The notes: generated by a model not told the origin, from the letters alone. A stretch of DNA of 64,000 nt from Aureispira sp. CCB-QB1 (GCA_945870185.1 CAMBRK010000004.1:1-64000), one strand, 5' to 3'. Shown: positions 1 to 9,947, counted from the stretch's first letter. Numbers and translations are program-made.

Positions 1-198
1 TATATTACCACTTTTGAGACATCAGGAGAATGGCAAAAGATATCTGTACCTTTGAAAGATCTCTACCCTTCCTTTAGAGGACGTACTTTGGATTTGCCCA
101 ATTACAACAGTGCATCTTTTGAAGAATTAGCGATTTTGATCGGAAATAAAAAGAAGGAATCCTTCCAATTGATCATTGACAAAATGGTATTGGAGTAG
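1..198 (+). CDS. CIA30-family protein, C-terminal fragment
   Basis: An open frame enters from the left edge and stops with TAG at 196-198, giving the last 65 residues of a longer protein. The stretch contains a GEWQKISVPLKDLYPSFRGR segment, then a LAILIGNKK-like strand and a FQLIIDKM-like strand. This order is typical of the end of the CIA30 (complex I intermediate-associated protein 30) beta-sandwich domain. Bacterial members are mostly uncharacterised and some occur with NAD-dependent epimerases. The N-terminus and start lie outside the window. The family call rests on motif recognition only. Confidence 0.7.
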   Translation, partial: YITTFETSGEWQKISVPLKDLYPSFRGRTLDLPNYNSASFEELAILIGNKKKESFQLIIDKMVLE

Positions 199-290
199 TT
201 AACTAGCAACTTTCAGAACAAATCACCAAGAATGAAATTCGTCTAGGTCATTTGGTTCAATGACTTAAATTGAATACATCGAAAGCAATG

Positions 291-1265
291 TTATACTCTC
301 AATAAATTTATTTTTTTACGTAAAGTAAGAAAAAATTGATATCTAAGTTTCTCGGAAACTTCTGACAACAATACAGATTTTGATTTCATTTGATCGACCC
401 ACTGACTACATTCTTCAGAAAATTCTGGGTTAAAAGTCATGAGATGGTTAAATGTATTAAATGTGATATGGGTGTATACCGTATCCCCCTCAAAAGCTTG
501 AATACAATTATTGGACAAGAAGATATCACTTTGATACATTTTAAAAGATGATGACAGTGATCCATTTCTATTTAATATAGTTTTTTTTCCTGTCTCTGCT
601 TCTCTTTCAAGTTTATTAAGCAATTCATCCAAGCTATCACACACTTTATTTGAATCTTCGGCAGATTCAAACAAACCGGAGTCCTTGTAATATTGAATTT
701 GCTTTATGGTGCTATCCAAAGTTTCCGGTGCCCAAATTTCATAAGAGTCCACACCATGATAAAAATAAAATATTTTTTCTACTAAGTCTTCAAATTCTTC
801 AATCTCTTCTTCGGCATTAAATTTTTTATGTCTATAAGCATCAACATTAAGTACCGATCTTTGCCAAAAGAACATCTTAAAACGGCTCAGGCTCTTGTAT
901 CCAAACTGCCTGAAGTATGGAACATCCATAGCCGTCATGGTCATCAAGGCATCTTTAGATAACGTCATTTTTTCTAATGCCTTACAAATAGTGGTCAGGT
1001 ATTCCAAGATCTGAAACTTATCTTTGAACATGGCATTAAATTGAAAGGGCACCATTTTGTTTTCATAATCCATGACCGCATCAAAAGATACATTGAATTT
1101 GCGACAAACCAATTTAATTTCCTCAATAGTCAATAATGTTTGACTTCTCATTCTTCTGTATGCTGCATCTAGGTTGATGTTGAGCAAAGTTGCTAAGTCT
1201 TGCGCAAAACTTTCGCCCACATATTTCTGCCTACACAATCTGATTAGTGCATCCTGAGTATCCAT
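291..1265 (-). CDS. Hypothetical protein with N-terminal helix-turn-helix-like region
   Basis: This is a 324-residue soluble protein without signal peptide or membrane segments. The first ~70 residues resemble a HTH domain: a helix, then LLNINLDAAYRRMRSQTLLT, then a helix containing IKLVCRKFNVS. This resembles BetR/Xre-like regulators that are common in Bacteroidota. The remaining ~250 residues are mostly helical and unassigned. It is transcribed divergently from the envelope protein at 1518, so it could act on the shared 250-bp region, but nothing shows this directly. The ATG at 1265 is preceded by a possible TAAATTTG promoter element. Confidence 0.6.
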   Translation of the reverse strand: MDTQDALIRLCRQKYVGESFAQDLATLLNINLDAAYRRMRSQTLLTIEEIKLVCRKFNVSFDAVMDYENKMVPFQFNAMFKDKFQILEYLTTICKALEKMTLSKDALMTMTAMDVPYFRQFGYKSLSRFKMFFWQRSVLNVDAYRHKKFNAEEEIEEFEDLVEKIFYFYHGVDSYEIWAPETLDSTIKQIQYYKDSGLFESAEDSNKVCDSLDELLNKLEREAETGKKTILNRNGSLSSSFKMYQSDIFLSNNCIQAFEGDTVYTHITFNTFNHLMTFNPEFSEECSQWVDQMKSKSVLLSEVSEKLRYQFFLTLRKKINLLRV

Positions 1266-1308
1266 TATCTAATTTTAATAATTAAATTTTATAAATTATT
1301 ATTCAGTG

Positions 1309-1316
1309 CAAATTTA
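1309..1316 (-). promoter_or_regulatory. Possible -7 element for the HTH-like gene
   Basis: On the minus strand this reads TAAATTTG, a match to the Bacteroidota -7 consensus TAnnTTTG, about 45 bases before the ATG at 1265. I found no TTG at the expected -33 spacing, so support is partial. Confidence 0.35.
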
Positions 1317-1437
1317 TAATATTTATTTCAAATATAGTTAATCCATTGTAATAATACTTTTTCAGATCGCACTTAATATAATACTTTTATGTAATAAATA
1401 CTTTGTTTCTTGATTTTATATGCAAAATCAGATTAAA

Positions 1438-1465
1438 TTGATATAGTCTTTTGATACTACCTTTG
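1438..1465 (+). promoter_or_regulatory. Bacteroidota-type promoter for the CsgG-like gene
   Basis: TTG at 1438-1440 is followed after 17 bases by TACCTTTG at 1458-1465. This matches the Bacteroidota vegetative promoter (TTG, ~19 bases, TAnnTTTG). The start codon at 1518 is ~45 bases downstream of the predicted transcription start. Confidence 0.6.
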
Positions 1466-1517
1466 TGTTATTAAATTTTAAAATTCATTATTCATTAATC
1501 AAACAAAATGTAGTATT

Positions 1518-2591
1518 ATGAAAAAGTTTTTTTTCCAGTTCTTAATTATTTTGCAGGCCACCATGGCAATGTCACAGAATCCACGAATGGCTGTAGTAAG
1601 TTTTGACGCAACGAACACAAACATTCAGGCCAATGATCTTACAGAATTACTTAGGATCGAAATAAGTAAACACAACAAATATGAAATAATAGACCGCTAT
1701 GAAATTCAGGAAGTTTTGCAAAGAGAACAAGTAACTGCAGCTACCTGTTTTAGCAAATCATGTCTCATTAATGCTGGCAAGAGTCTTGGCGTAGATTATA
1801 TGCTAAGTGGAAGTGCTGACAAACTCGGCGATGCATTATTCCTACGCATCAGGCTACTAAATTTGAAAGCAGGTACCATAGAAAAAGAAGTGGTAAAAGA
1901 ATTCATTGTAATACCTGAAAAGGTCAATACTATGATTTCAATTTGTGTAAATGATCTTTTAGGTATTGAGAACGACAAACTTATAGTTAACAGTTTGTCA
2001 AATCGGGAGAGTTACGAAAGTGCTATCAATAATCCTTATTATCAAACACTCAATTTATCCGGACCTCGTATGGGCTACACTTTTGTATCGGGTGAAAATG
2101 CAAATATATTAAGAAGTTCAAAATCAGTAGGAGGATTTGACTCATCACCGTACTATTTTCAAATCGGATACCAATTCGAAAGACAATATTTAAGTGAAGG
2201 TAAGTGGCAAGCTTTACTTGAAATTTTACCCATGGTATCAGGTGTTGATCAAGGCCTGTTCATTCCTAGCCTTACTGTTTTAAATGGCATCAGAAGCAAT
2301 ATGAATGGTTTAGAGTTTGCTATAGGACCGACCTTTAGCCTTGTCAAAAAGGCCGAAGTCTACGAAAAAGATGGCCAATGGCAGTTGGTAGATGGCCTAA
2401 CTCCAGTCGGAACAAACACTTTTGAAAGATTAGATAGCAGAGGTAAATTAAAATTGAATAGTGCTGTAATTATTGCCGTAGGATATTCACTACGGTCCGG
2501 AAAACTTAATATCCCTATCAATGCATATGTTTCACCTTCGCGCAATAATCTACGATTAGGTATTTCCTTCGGATTTAATACTAAGAGGTAA
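1518..2591 (+). CDS. CsgG/LpoB-like envelope protein
   Basis: The 357-residue product has a signal peptide (residues ~1-19, MKKFFFQFLIILQ... ending MAMS). An alpha/beta domain follows at ~22-155: a MAVVSFDATN strand, a LRIEISKHNKYEIIDR segment and a GKSLGVDYMLSGSADKLGD turn. This pattern is seen in CsgG, LpoB and FlgO-like proteins, where it mediates envelope assembly. The C-terminal half (~175-357) has alternating hydrophobic strands ending in an aromatic/basic stretch, possibly a small outer-membrane barrel. It is a single gene with its own promoter and terminator. The fold assignment is moderate and the cellular role unknown. Confidence 0.55.
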   Translation: MKKFFFQFLIILQATMAMSQNPRMAVVSFDATNTNIQANDLTELLRIEISKHNKYEIIDRYEIQEVLQREQVTAATCFSKSCLINAGKSLGVDYMLSGSADKLGDALFLRIRLLNLKAGTIEKEVVKEFIVIPEKVNTMISICVNDLLGIENDKLIVNSLSNRESYESAINNPYYQTLNLSGPRMGYTFVSGENANILRSSKSVGGFDSSPYYFQIGYQFERQYLSEGKWQALLEILPMVSGVDQGLFIPSLTVLNGIRSNMNGLEFAIGPTFSLVKKAEVYEKDGQWQLVDGLTPVGTNTFERLDSRGKLKLNSAVIIAVGYSLRSGKLNIPINAYVSPSRNNLRLGISFGFNTKR

Positions 2592-2656
2592 TTTGAAAAT
2601 AAGCTATGTCTAAAATAGTTAATCTAAAAAAATAAAAAAATTACATCAATAAGAAG

Positions 2657-2691
2657 TGAGAGCACAGATAAAAATGTGACTCTCATTTTTT
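2657..2691 (+). terminator. Intrinsic terminator after the CsgG-like gene
   Basis: TGAGAGCAC (2657-2665) pairs with GTG-A-CTCTCA (2676-2685, one bulged A) across a 10-base loop, followed by six T at 2686-2691. It lies 65 bases after the stop at 2591. The rest of the 250-bp convergent gap (2592-2844) shows nothing recognisable. Confidence 0.6.
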
Positions 2692-2844
2692 CATAAATAG
2701 CTGCATATCATTGAAGATAATAAAGTCATCAGAGAAAATCTCATGAAATTTTTTGGTTTTCGACAAGAACAAGTAAACCGTTTTGTTCATAAAAATTGAG
2801 TTAAATATTCTTACTATTCGGACTTCACAGTTTTCCAGAGATAT

Positions 2845-3783
2845 TTAATCAAGGTCTGTGATTACTACGTTAAGAACAATTTTTTCGACATCCTCTTTGC
2901 GGCATAACTCAGTACCTAGATTGAGTGTGGCTGCTGTACCACAAGCGACACCATACTGGATGGCCTGAGATAGGCTTTTGCCAGTATACAATGAAAAAAC
3001 AATACCTGCTACCATACTGTCACCGGCGCCTACTGTACTTTTTCTTTCTACTACCGGAGGCTTTATTTGTTGAGCAAAATTAGCAGTAACCAACATGGCT
3101 CCTGCCTCACCCATGGAAACTACGATTACTTCACATTTTTTACTACTTATGATCTTGCGAGCCACATCTTTTATCTCACGTGACAAAAGTTCCTTTTTTC
3201 CCACTATTGCACTTAATTCTCTAAGATTGGGCTTGATTAAGTATACTCCTGCATCTACTGCTCGAATCAAAGCATCTCCTTTGGTGTCAACGATCAACCT
3301 AGCTTTTTTAGCCACTGCGATAGCTGATATCTCTGAAAAGATGGAAAGTGGGACACCTGGAGGCAAACTACCGCTTACCACTATGTATTGCAGATCTTTA
3401 GCTTGTTGAAGATGATGCAAAAACAGTTGCCATTCATGGGCAGATAAGGGAGTCATTGGCATGCCAAAACGATACTGCTTATCATTGGACTTATCTACTA
3501 CGATTATATTTTCTCGTGTTTCATGCTTACTTGAAATCACTAAAGTATTTATGCTTTCGTCCATCATGAGCTGATCAAATTGCTTTCCTGCGCAGCCACC
3601 AGAAACATACATAGCAGTAGATGTACTTCCTAACTTATGTAATGCCCTAGAGACATTTATACCGCCACCACCAGGTTCTGATGTAATATCCGAACAATTC
3701 ATTTTTATATCAGGAGCTAGGTAGGCCACCGAAGTACTTTTATCAATACACGGACTGAAAGTAAGCGTTATAAATGCAGACAT
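2845..3783 (-). CDS. pfkB: 6-phosphofructokinase, PfkB (ribokinase) family
   Basis: This 312-residue cytoplasmic sugar kinase of the PfkB family is predicted to phosphorylate fructose 6-phosphate (or a related hexose/tagatose phosphate) with ATP. Signatures are the substrate-binding PGGGGINVSRALHKLG at ~37-52, SGSLPPG in the middle and the C-terminal anion-hole/catalytic-base motif STVGAGDSMVAG near 250-260, where the Asp of GAGD is the base. The GGGGINV and GAGDSMV forms are closest to E. coli PfkB. It lies 30 bases after cbpM and is probably co-transcribed with cbpA-cbpM. Substrate specificity within the family cannot be settled from sequence alone. Confidence 0.8.
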   Translation of the reverse strand: MSAFITLTFSPCIDKSTSVAYLAPDIKMNCSDITSEPGGGGINVSRALHKLGSTSTAMYVSGGCAGKQFDQLMMDESINTLVISSKHETRENIIVVDKSNDKQYRFGMPMTPLSAHEWQLFLHHLQQAKDLQYIVVSGSLPPGVPLSIFSEISAIAVAKKARLIVDTKGDALIRAVDAGVYLIKPNLRELSAIVGKKELLSREIKDVARKIISSKKCEVIVVSMGEAGAMLVTANFAQQIKPPVVERKSTVGAGDSMVAGIVFSLYTGKSLSQAIQYGVACGTAATLNLGTELCRKEDVEKIVLNVVITDLD

Positions 3784-3813
3784 AAATATTAATTAAATCG
3801 TAAGCTATTTTGA

Positions 3814-4113
3814 TTAAAAGGAAGATTCGTAAGCTAGTAATTTTCTGCGTGCATTATTCAATTCTCTTCGCAATGTGTCATTTTGCAACAAAAGACTTAT
3901 AATCACTTCTATACCTTCGATGTTTATACCTAGCTCATAGTAAAAATGTGCCATCTTCTCAATTTCCTTGAGATCTTCCGCTAAAATATACTTATCATCA
4001 TTAAAAACGACAATGGTGATCAAACCATATTCATGTAATGAGTCAATAAATGACAATTCAACTTCGTGATGTAGGCAAAAGTGTTGTAATAGTACTTTAT
4101 TGCTTGTTTCCAT
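3814..4113 (-). CDS. cbpM: Chaperone modulator CbpM-like protein
   Basis: The 99-residue product matches the CbpM family: a short MerR-like helical unit containing [11 protein letters not shown], a [30 protein letters not shown] segment and a C-terminal coiled region ending in [16 protein letters not shown]. CbpM binds the J domain of CbpA and limits its stimulation of DnaK and its DNA binding. The start overlaps the 3' end of cbpA by 17 bases, which suggests translational coupling and supports the pairing. Confidence 0.8.
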   Translation of the reverse strand: METSNKVLLQHFCLHHEVELSFIDSLHEYGLITIVVFNDDKYILAEDLKEIEKMAHFYYELGINIEGIEVIISLLLQNDTLRRELNNARRKLLAYESSF

Positions 4114-5014
4114 CTTGTCTCAGTTTTTGAAGTTCGCTAAACAATTCCTTTTCTTTATCAATGAGTTTCGAAGGCAACTTTATATTAAACATAATGTACA
4201 AGTCACCGAATTCATTTTCTTTTTTATATACTGGAAAACCTTTACCTTTTAGTTTTACTTTAGCAGAAGACTGTGTGCCTTCAGAAATTTTCAATTTTAC
4301 TTTTCCGTCAAAGGTATCAACAAAAATTTCTCCACCTAAAACTGCAGTATAAAGATCGATATCAACTGTTTTATATAAGTTGTCCCCATCCCTCTTAAAA
4401 GAAGTATTGTTTTCAATGGAAAAAGTTATGTAAAGATCACCACTAGGGCCACCATTGACTCCAGGACCACCGTGTCCGGCTATTTTTATTATTTGGCCAT
4501 CATCGATACCTGCCGGGAAAGTAAATCTGATCTGCTTGCCATTGACGGTAATGGTCTGTTTTTGTGTTTTATATACATCAGTCAATTGCAATTTTAATCC
4601 TGCCTGAATGTCTTGTCCCCTAAATTTCGTTTGACGGCCTCGACCGCCTGATTCGTTACCAAACATAGACCCAAAAAAGTCAGAAAAATCCCCAAAATCC
4701 TCTCCGGAATAATTTCCTGAACTAAAGGCTTGACCAGATCTTCCTTGAGACTGACCTTGGCTTTGTTGCATTTTTTCTATTTCATCTGCGTGTTGCCAAT
4801 CTTTGCCATATTTATCATACTTTTTCCTCTTATCGGCATCACTCAGCACTTCGTTGGCCTCATTTATTTCTTTAAATTTTTTTTCGGCCTCCACATTATC
4901 CGAATTAAGATCAGGATGATATTTTCTGGCCAATTTTCGATATGCAGATTTAATGTCTGCTTCGCTAGCTGTATTGGGAATACCCAATGCTTTATAATAA
5001 TCTATGTATTCCAT
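4097..5014 (-). CDS. cbpA: Curved-DNA-binding J-domain protein CbpA
   Basis: This 305-residue DnaJ-type co-chaperone has a J domain at ~1-70 with the HPD motif at residues 33-35 (KYHPDLN). A Gly/Ser/Gln/Phe-rich linker at ~84-125 is followed by two beta-rich DnaJ C-terminal domains at ~130-290. It lacks the Cys4 zinc fingers of DnaJ, which places it in the CbpA/DnaJ type II group. It would stimulate DnaK ATPase and bind unfolded protein and curved DNA. It is the first gene of a cbpA-cbpM-pfkB operon, with a TACATTTG element ~50 bases upstream. Confidence 0.88.
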   Translation of the reverse strand: MEYIDYYKALGIPNTASEADIKSAYRKLARKYHPDLNSDNVEAEKKFKEINEANEVLSDADKRKKYDKYGKDWQHADEIEKMQQSQGQSQGRSGQAFSSGNYSGEDFGDFSDFFGSMFGNESGGRGRQTKFRGQDIQAGLKLQLTDVYKTQKQTITVNGKQIRFTFPAGIDDGQIIKIAGHGGPGVNGGPSGDLYITFSIENNTSFKRDGDNLYKTVDIDLYTAVLGGEIFVDTFDGKVKLKISEGTQSSAKVKLKGKGFPVYKKENEFGDLYIMFNIKLPSKLIDKEKELFSELQKLRQDGNKQ

Positions 5015-5382
5015 TCATTATAATTAAAGTCAGATAAAAGCAGATTACTTCTACGTTTATGCAAATGTACAATTATCCACGGTAAAAATATTCATTACTA
5101 AATTAGATGAGCATGATTGATATCATTAGTTATTTGACTGTAATCATTTTAATGATTTAATGCTTTAAAAATCGATAACTTTGAAGTTGAAATTAAAGTT
5201 TGATAATTTATAATGAGTCATTTTGATTCAGGAAGGTTAAATCACAAATTTAATTGAGACTCTTTTTCCATGTCTTTATTTCTTATATCGATTTCATCTT
5301 CATTATATCCCGTTTGGGTCTTCTTTTTAATAATTTTCACTAATTTTGGTTATTTTTGCAGATCAATATAGTTATTTAGCCA
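5015..5382. promoter_or_regulatory. Divergent intergenic region between cbpA and ccsBA
   Basis: This 368-bp gap holds TAnnTTTG-like elements in both directions. On the minus strand TACATTTG (5062-5069) lies upstream of cbpA. On the plus strand TAACTTTG (5176-5183) and TATTTTTG (5351-5358) lie upstream of ccsBA. None has a clear TTG at the right distance, so which are used is uncertain. No small gene or RNA is evident. Confidence 0.4.
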
Positions 5383-8300
5383 ATGAAACACATTTTAGAA
5401 TTCATATACAACAGACTTTTTTCCACTAGCGCTGCAGGACTATACTTATTAGTTTTTGCTTTTGCCATCGGAGCGGCTACTTTTGTAGAGAATGATTTTG
5501 GTACGAGTTCTGCGCAAGACGTCATTTTCAAAGCTAGGTGGTTTGAGCTGCTTTTAGTTTTATTTGGTGGTACCATTGTTGCTAATATTTTCAGATTCCG
5601 GATGGTGCAACAAAAGAATTGGGCCGCACTTATGTTCCACAGTGCCATTATCATCATCATCATAGGTGCGGGAGTTACTCGATATTTTGGTTATGAAGGT
5701 ATGATGCACATCAGAGAAGGTAAAGCTGCCAACTCCTTTTTATCTACCGAAACATTTTTAAATTTTAAAGTAAGCCAAGGTGGCAAATCCTATTCTTTTG
5801 ATGAGCCTGTATTTTTTTCAACTTTGGGTAATCATTCGTTTTCAGGTACTTATCAGATTGGCACAGATGTTTATGCGGTCAATGTCACTGACTTCATACC
5901 CAACCCTAAAGAACAATTGACTGACCAAGCAGGTGGAAAAGCAGTCATGAAAGTCGTCATAGCTGGTCAACAAGGGCGAGAAGAAATATTTGTAAATCAA
6001 GGAGATCGAGTCAATATAAACGGGATTAACTTTAATTTTACCCCAACATTAATGCCCAATGCTTTTAATGTGATCGTGCGAAATGATTCGTTATATTTTG
6101 CTACAGATGTGGCAGTAGTGCAAACGGTGATGGCCACACAGAAGACTGATACTATTCCACCTTCTGACTACTTACCATTAAAATTGAGATCTATGTATGT
6201 TTTGGGGAATGCAGGTTTTGTGATCGGAGATTTCAAATCATCTGCAACTATGGCAATTGTGGCAGGTGATCAGAAAATGAAAAACGAAAGTAAGGCTGGA
6301 CTAAGGATGACCATTGCTAAAAATGGTGTTGTACAAAACAATTTCTTAACAGGTCAAAAAGGTGTGGAAGGAATGCCAAAAGTTTTTAATTTTGGTGAAT
6401 CGCAGATGGCCGTTAGTTATGGCTCAAAAATAGTGGAAGTGCCATTCAGCATACAACTCAGAGATTTTATCATGGACAAATATCCCGGTACCAACAATCC
6501 ATCATCTTACGCCAGTGAAGTGACAGTCATAGATCCCGGCAATGGAGTAAACATGCCGTTCAGAATTTATATGAACAATATCTTGGATTATGGTGGATAC
6601 CGCTTTTTTCAGTCATCTTTTGATCAGGACGAAGCAGGTACTTACCTCAGTGTCAACCATGATTTTTGGGGTACTTGGGTTTCTTATATTGGCTACATCT
6701 TATTGACCATAGGAATGGCTATGACTTTTTTTAGTAAAAACAGCCGCTTCTCCAGCTTACTTAAAAGAATGAGCGAACAACAAGGAGCCAAAACACCTAT
6801 CTTAATAATCGGACTTTGTTTGTTTTTGAGTAGCCATTTGTCTGCCCAAAACCTTGCTTCCAATGTAAGCCAGGATGATGCCACCACTTTTGGCAAAATG
6901 ATCGTTCAGGACCACAATGGTAGGTTCAAACCGGCAAACACCTTATCGAGTGAAGTTTTAAGGAAATTGTCCAAAAAAAGTACTATTTCAGGTTTATCGT
7001 CAGACCAAATCTTTATTTCTATGATGATGGATCCTGCCAAATGGGAAAATGTACCTTTGATACACATCGGCGCGCATCCCGAAGTCGCCAGGCTTTTGGG
7101 TACTACAGAAAAACTGGTGAGCTATCGTCAATTTTTTACAGATGACGCCCAATACAAACTCCGAGACCAAATCAGAAATGCCCAATCAGTCAATCCCAAG
7201 GATCAAGGTACATTCGAAAAAGCGATCATCAAGGTAGATGAAAAAATAAATATTGCCAATATGGTGTTTTCCGGCAGACTCCTACGATTATTTCCGGTAC
7301 CCGGCGATCCGCTAAACACTTGGATCTCACTTGCTGATATCCGCGAAATGAAGCTACCCGATCCCAAAACACTACAAGCTTTTGAAAACTTTGCTTCATA
7401 TATTCAGGCACTGGAAAAGCGCCAAGTGAATGTCTCAAATTCTTCAGAAACAGCTAACTATCTGAATCAAATATCAGCCATTCAGCAGGAAGTTTCTGGT
7501 AGTATTTTGCCTTCTCCTACCAAAATAAATGCTGAAATATGGCTCAACCAAATGAATGTCTTTGGCAGATTGAGAAATATTTATGGACTTTTAAGTCTGG
7601 TATTTTTAGCTACTTTCTTTGTTAGTGTTTTTAGCAGTAGGTTTAATGTAACCAAATATACCAATCTTGCATTTTCTCTACTATTAGCCATTTTTGCATT
7701 TCATACTTTGGGACTTGGATTGCGATGGTATGTATCTGGTAGGGCTCCATGGTCCAATGGATACGAATCTATGATCTATATCTCATGGACGACCATGCTG
7801 GCTGGCCTTATTTTTTCCCGAAAATCATTGGGAGGAATGGCGGCAACCTTAGTATTGGCCGCTACCATCTTACTAGTAGCCGGTATGAGTTGGCTAGATC
7901 CGGAGATCACTCCTTTGGTTCCGGTGCTGAAATCCTATTGGCTGACCATACACGTGTCTTTAGAAGCGGGTAGTTATGGCTTTTTAATGCTCGGTGCTGT
8001 GATCGGCATGCTCAATCTCATCCTGATGGTATGTACCACCGCATCCAACCTAGATAGAAACGAACGGGTCATCAAGGATTTAACTGTAATCTCAGAAATC
8101 ACCCTTCTAGGTGGATTGTTTATGGTCAGTGTGGGTACTTATTTAGGTGGTGTATGGGCCAATGAATCTTGGGGAAGATATTGGGGATGGGATGCTAAGG
8201 AAACTTGGGCGTTGGTCACGATATTGGTATATGCTTTTATCCTCCACATGAGATTTATTCCTGGACTGAGAAGTTTATTTGCCTTTAATTTTGCATCCTT

Positions 8301-8475
8301 ATTTGGTTTTGCCACCGTAATCATGACTTATTTTGGCGTCAATTACTATCTGTCAGGTTTACATTCATATGCCGCAGGTGATCCAGTACCTGTACCACCA
8401 CAAGTGTACTATGCAGCGATAGTTTTGGGAGTGCTGAGTATAGCAGCATTTATTAGATGGAGGATGGTGAAGTAG
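5383..8475 (+). CDS. ccsBA: Cytochrome c biogenesis fusion protein CcsBA (ResB-CcsA)
   Basis: The 1030-residue membrane protein covers the system II heme export and attachment machinery, which ligates heme to CXXCH motifs of apocytochromes c in the periplasm. The N-terminal CcsB/ResB part has membrane helices near 16-34, 55-71 and 79-97 (with MFHSAI), a large periplasmic domain (~110-430) and a helix near 433-450. The C-terminal CcsA part (~735-1030) is multi-spanning and carries the tryptophan-rich heme-handling motif SWGRYWGWDAKETWAL at ~927-943, plus conserved His in TIHVSLEAG (~855), HMRF and GLHSYA. Length is normal for Bacteroidota fusions. It converges on the 10-heme cytochrome gene with a 27-bp gap. 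The nearby multiheme genes would be a major client. Confidence 0.92.
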   Translation: MKHILEFIYNRLFSTSAAGLYLLVFAFAIGAATFVENDFGTSSAQDVIFKARWFELLLVLFGGTIVANIFRFRMVQQKNWAALMFHSAIIIIIIGAGVTRYFGYEGMMHIREGKAANSFLSTETFLNFKVSQGGKSYSFDEPVFFSTLGNHSFSGTYQIGTDVYAVNVTDFIPNPKEQLTDQAGGKAVMKVVIAGQQGREEIFVNQGDRVNINGINFNFTPTLMPNAFNVIVRNDSLYFATDVAVVQTVMATQKTDTIPPSDYLPLKLRSMYVLGNAGFVIGDFKSSATMAIVAGDQKMKNESKAGLRMTIAKNGVVQNNFLTGQKGVEGMPKVFNFGESQMAVSYGSKIVEVPFSIQLRDFIMDKYPGTNNPSSYASEVTVIDPGNGVNMPFRIYMNNILDYGGYRFFQSSFDQDEAGTYLSVNHDFWGTWVSYIGYILLTIGMAMTFFSKNSRFSSLLKRMSEQQGAKTPILIIGLCLFLSSHLSAQNLASNVSQDDATTFGKMIVQDHNGRFKPANTLSSEVLRKLSKKSTISGLSSDQIFISMMMDPAKWENVPLIHIGAHPEVARLLGTTEKLVSYRQFFTDDAQYKLRDQIRNAQSVNPKDQGTFEKAIIKVDEKINIANMVFSGRLLRLFPVPGDPLNTWISLADIREMKLPDPKTLQAFENFASYIQALEKRQVNVSNSSETANYLNQISAIQQEVSGSILPSPTKINAEIWLNQMNVFGRLRNIYGLLSLVFLATFFVSVFSSRFNVTKYTNLAFSLLLAIFAFHTLGLGLRWYVSGRAPWSNGYESMIYISWTTMLAGLIFSRKSLGGMAATLVLAATILLVAGMSWLDPEITPLVPVLKSYWLTIHVSLEAGSYGFLMLGAVIGMLNLILMVCTTASNLDRNERVIKDLTVISEITLLGGLFMVSVGTYLGGVWANESWGRYWGWDAKETWALVTILVYAFILHMRFIPGLRSLFAFNFASLFGFATVIMTYFGVNYYLSGLHSYAAGDPVPVPPQVYYAAIVLGVLSIAAFIRWRMVK

Positions 8476-8502
8476 GGAAATGGTAAATAAAATGTATAAT
8501 TT

Positions 8503-9357
8503 TTAATCATCATCCTTTTTATTCAATCTACCTTCACGCTTTATGTTATCATCGTCTGCACTTTTATGGCACCTAACACAATTATTAAAATCTGTAATAC
8601 CTTCTTCTCTATGTTCTGACGCAATATTTGCTGGTGTGTGTTCGTGGCAACCATAGCAAGTATAGGTATCAAAATTACTGTTTTTATGGCAAACAATGCA
8701 GTCTGTATTATGATCTTGATCTAATACAAAATAGGATGAATGTTTAAATGTTGCCGGTTTCCATTGCGTAATGCTATGGCAAGTTAAACAATTTTCGTTT
8801 ATAGCTGCGTGCAGTTTATCCTTAGGCTTTTGATGACAGCTGATGCAATTTTGAGATTCATTTTTATTGACCAAATTATGATCAAAGCTAGATACCGTTT
8901 TCCAATTTTCAAAGGTATGGCAACTACTGCAAGATGTAGATAGAACAGAATGTAACTTATCTTCTTGTCTTGCGTGGCAACTCAAACAATTCTGGATCGT
9001 TGTTTTATCTAAAAGTGTATGTTCAAAAACTATAGTTTGTGTGGTATCAATCCCTTTATGGTCACTATGACAAAAGACACAATTTTGTTTTGGAATAAGC
9101 TTATGAAAATTTATAGATTTACTGAATTGTACATCAATACTATCTTTTACTAACCCAATGGAATCAATATTATGACAAGCAATACATTTTGTGTTGGGTA
9201 CGCCTCTGAAAGGACTGTGACATGATAGGCAGTCATTGTTAAGTTTTTGGTGGCCATTTGTTAGCTCTCCTGGATTAATCAACGTATGTGGAAATTTGAC
9301 TATCAATAAAGAAACAGTAACTAAAATAATTACACCTGAAAAAAGGAGCTTATTCAT
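8503..9357 (-). CDS. Membrane-anchored 10-heme cytochrome c
   Basis: The 284-residue product contains ten CXXCH heme-attachment motifs, starting CLSCH, CIACH, CVFCH and ending CYGCH, CVRCH. The N-terminus (MNKLLFSGVIILVTVSLLIV) is a signal anchor. I chose the ATG at 9357 because it overlaps the stop of the preceding gene by one base (TAATG); a longer frame upstream has no signal and lies inside that gene. Just after the anchor it carries NPGELTNGHQKL before the first heme pair, a layout shared with the 23-heme protein at 21813. Histidines outside the motifs suggest bis-His ligation. It probably takes electrons from the adjacent b-type membrane protein. A lysine/aspartate-rich tail ends the protein. 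Confidence 0.88.
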   Translation of the reverse strand: MNKLLFSGVIILVTVSLLIVKFPHTLINPGELTNGHQKLNNDCLSCHSPFRGVPNTKCIACHNIDSIGLVKDSIDVQFSKSINFHKLIPKQNCVFCHSDHKGIDTTQTIVFEHTLLDKTTIQNCLSCHARQEDKLHSVLSTSCSSCHTFENWKTVSSFDHNLVNKNESQNCISCHQKPKDKLHAAINENCLTCHSITQWKPATFKHSSYFVLDQDHNTDCIVCHKNSNFDTYTCYGCHEHTPANIASEHREEGITDFNNCVRCHKSADDDNIKREGRLNKKDDD

Positions 9358-9947
9358 TAGGAGAAAATTATAATGGTAATAATATGAAGGATGGATAATA
9401 TAAAAAATACCATAGCGATGGGCAAATGAATGACACGCCATTGCTTTATCACACCATAGGTTATAGAGTCATAAAATAATTCATTTTCAATTGATTCGTC
9501 ACTTAAGCCTTTTGCGGCAAGAGCTAATCGTCTTTCATTCATAGACTCTCTTGCATTTCGTATTATAAACTTCCCTACTAAGCCACTAAATACATTGATC
9601 ATCATCATATAAGTGGCAAGCCAGCCTAAATGAGCATTGTAGTGAACACCCGCATGAACTAATATCAATACAGATCCCGCCCATGCCATATACTCATGAT
9701 AAGCTAAATACGTTTTTGCATTGCCAGATTTTATTAGTTTTCTCTTTTTAGCAGAATAGACAAATGATCCCATGATAAGCAAAGTTCCAGGAATACCTAG
9801 ATGTTTTCCCACCCAATATATATTTCCTAAATGGAGCAAATAATCTATCAAAAAGGCGAAAAAAACCATTAACCCAAAACACAATAAAAATGGAATTATA
9901 AATTTTACAAAAATGGAATTTGACATGAAAATTAAATTTGTCATCAT
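9357..9947 (-). CDS. Diheme b-type cytochrome membrane protein (short form)
   Basis: About 196 residues with four or five membrane helices. Two helices carry evenly spaced histidine pairs: YHEYMAWAG...VLILVH (H-x13-H) and, near the C-terminus, IHLPIAM...LH (H-x13-H). This is the classic arrangement for two b hemes stacked across a helix bundle. The same two H-x13-H pairs occur in the longer protein at 24992, so they are paralogues. It probably moves electrons from quinol or a cytoplasmic donor to the 10-heme cytochrome, to which it is coupled by TAATG. The start is uncertain: the frame opens with TTG at 9986, and ATG codons at 9947, 9944 and 9926 are all possible. Confidence 0.7.
   Translation of the reverse strand: MMTNLIFMSNSIFVKFIIPFLLCFGLMVFFAFLIDYLLHLGNIYWVGKHLGIPGTLLIMGSFVYSAKKRKLIKSGNAKTYLAYHEYMAWAGSVLILVHAGVHYNAHLGWLATYMMMINVFSGLVGKFIIRNARESMNERRLALAAKGLSDESIENELFYDSITYGVIKQWRVIHLPIAMVFFILSILHIITIIIFS

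Noticed and set aside
9357-9441. Longer N-terminal extension of the 10-heme cytochrome starting at 9441
   Set aside because: It lies inside the cyt b gene and lacks a signal sequence. The ATG at 9357 forms a TAATG overlap and starts directly with a signal anchor.
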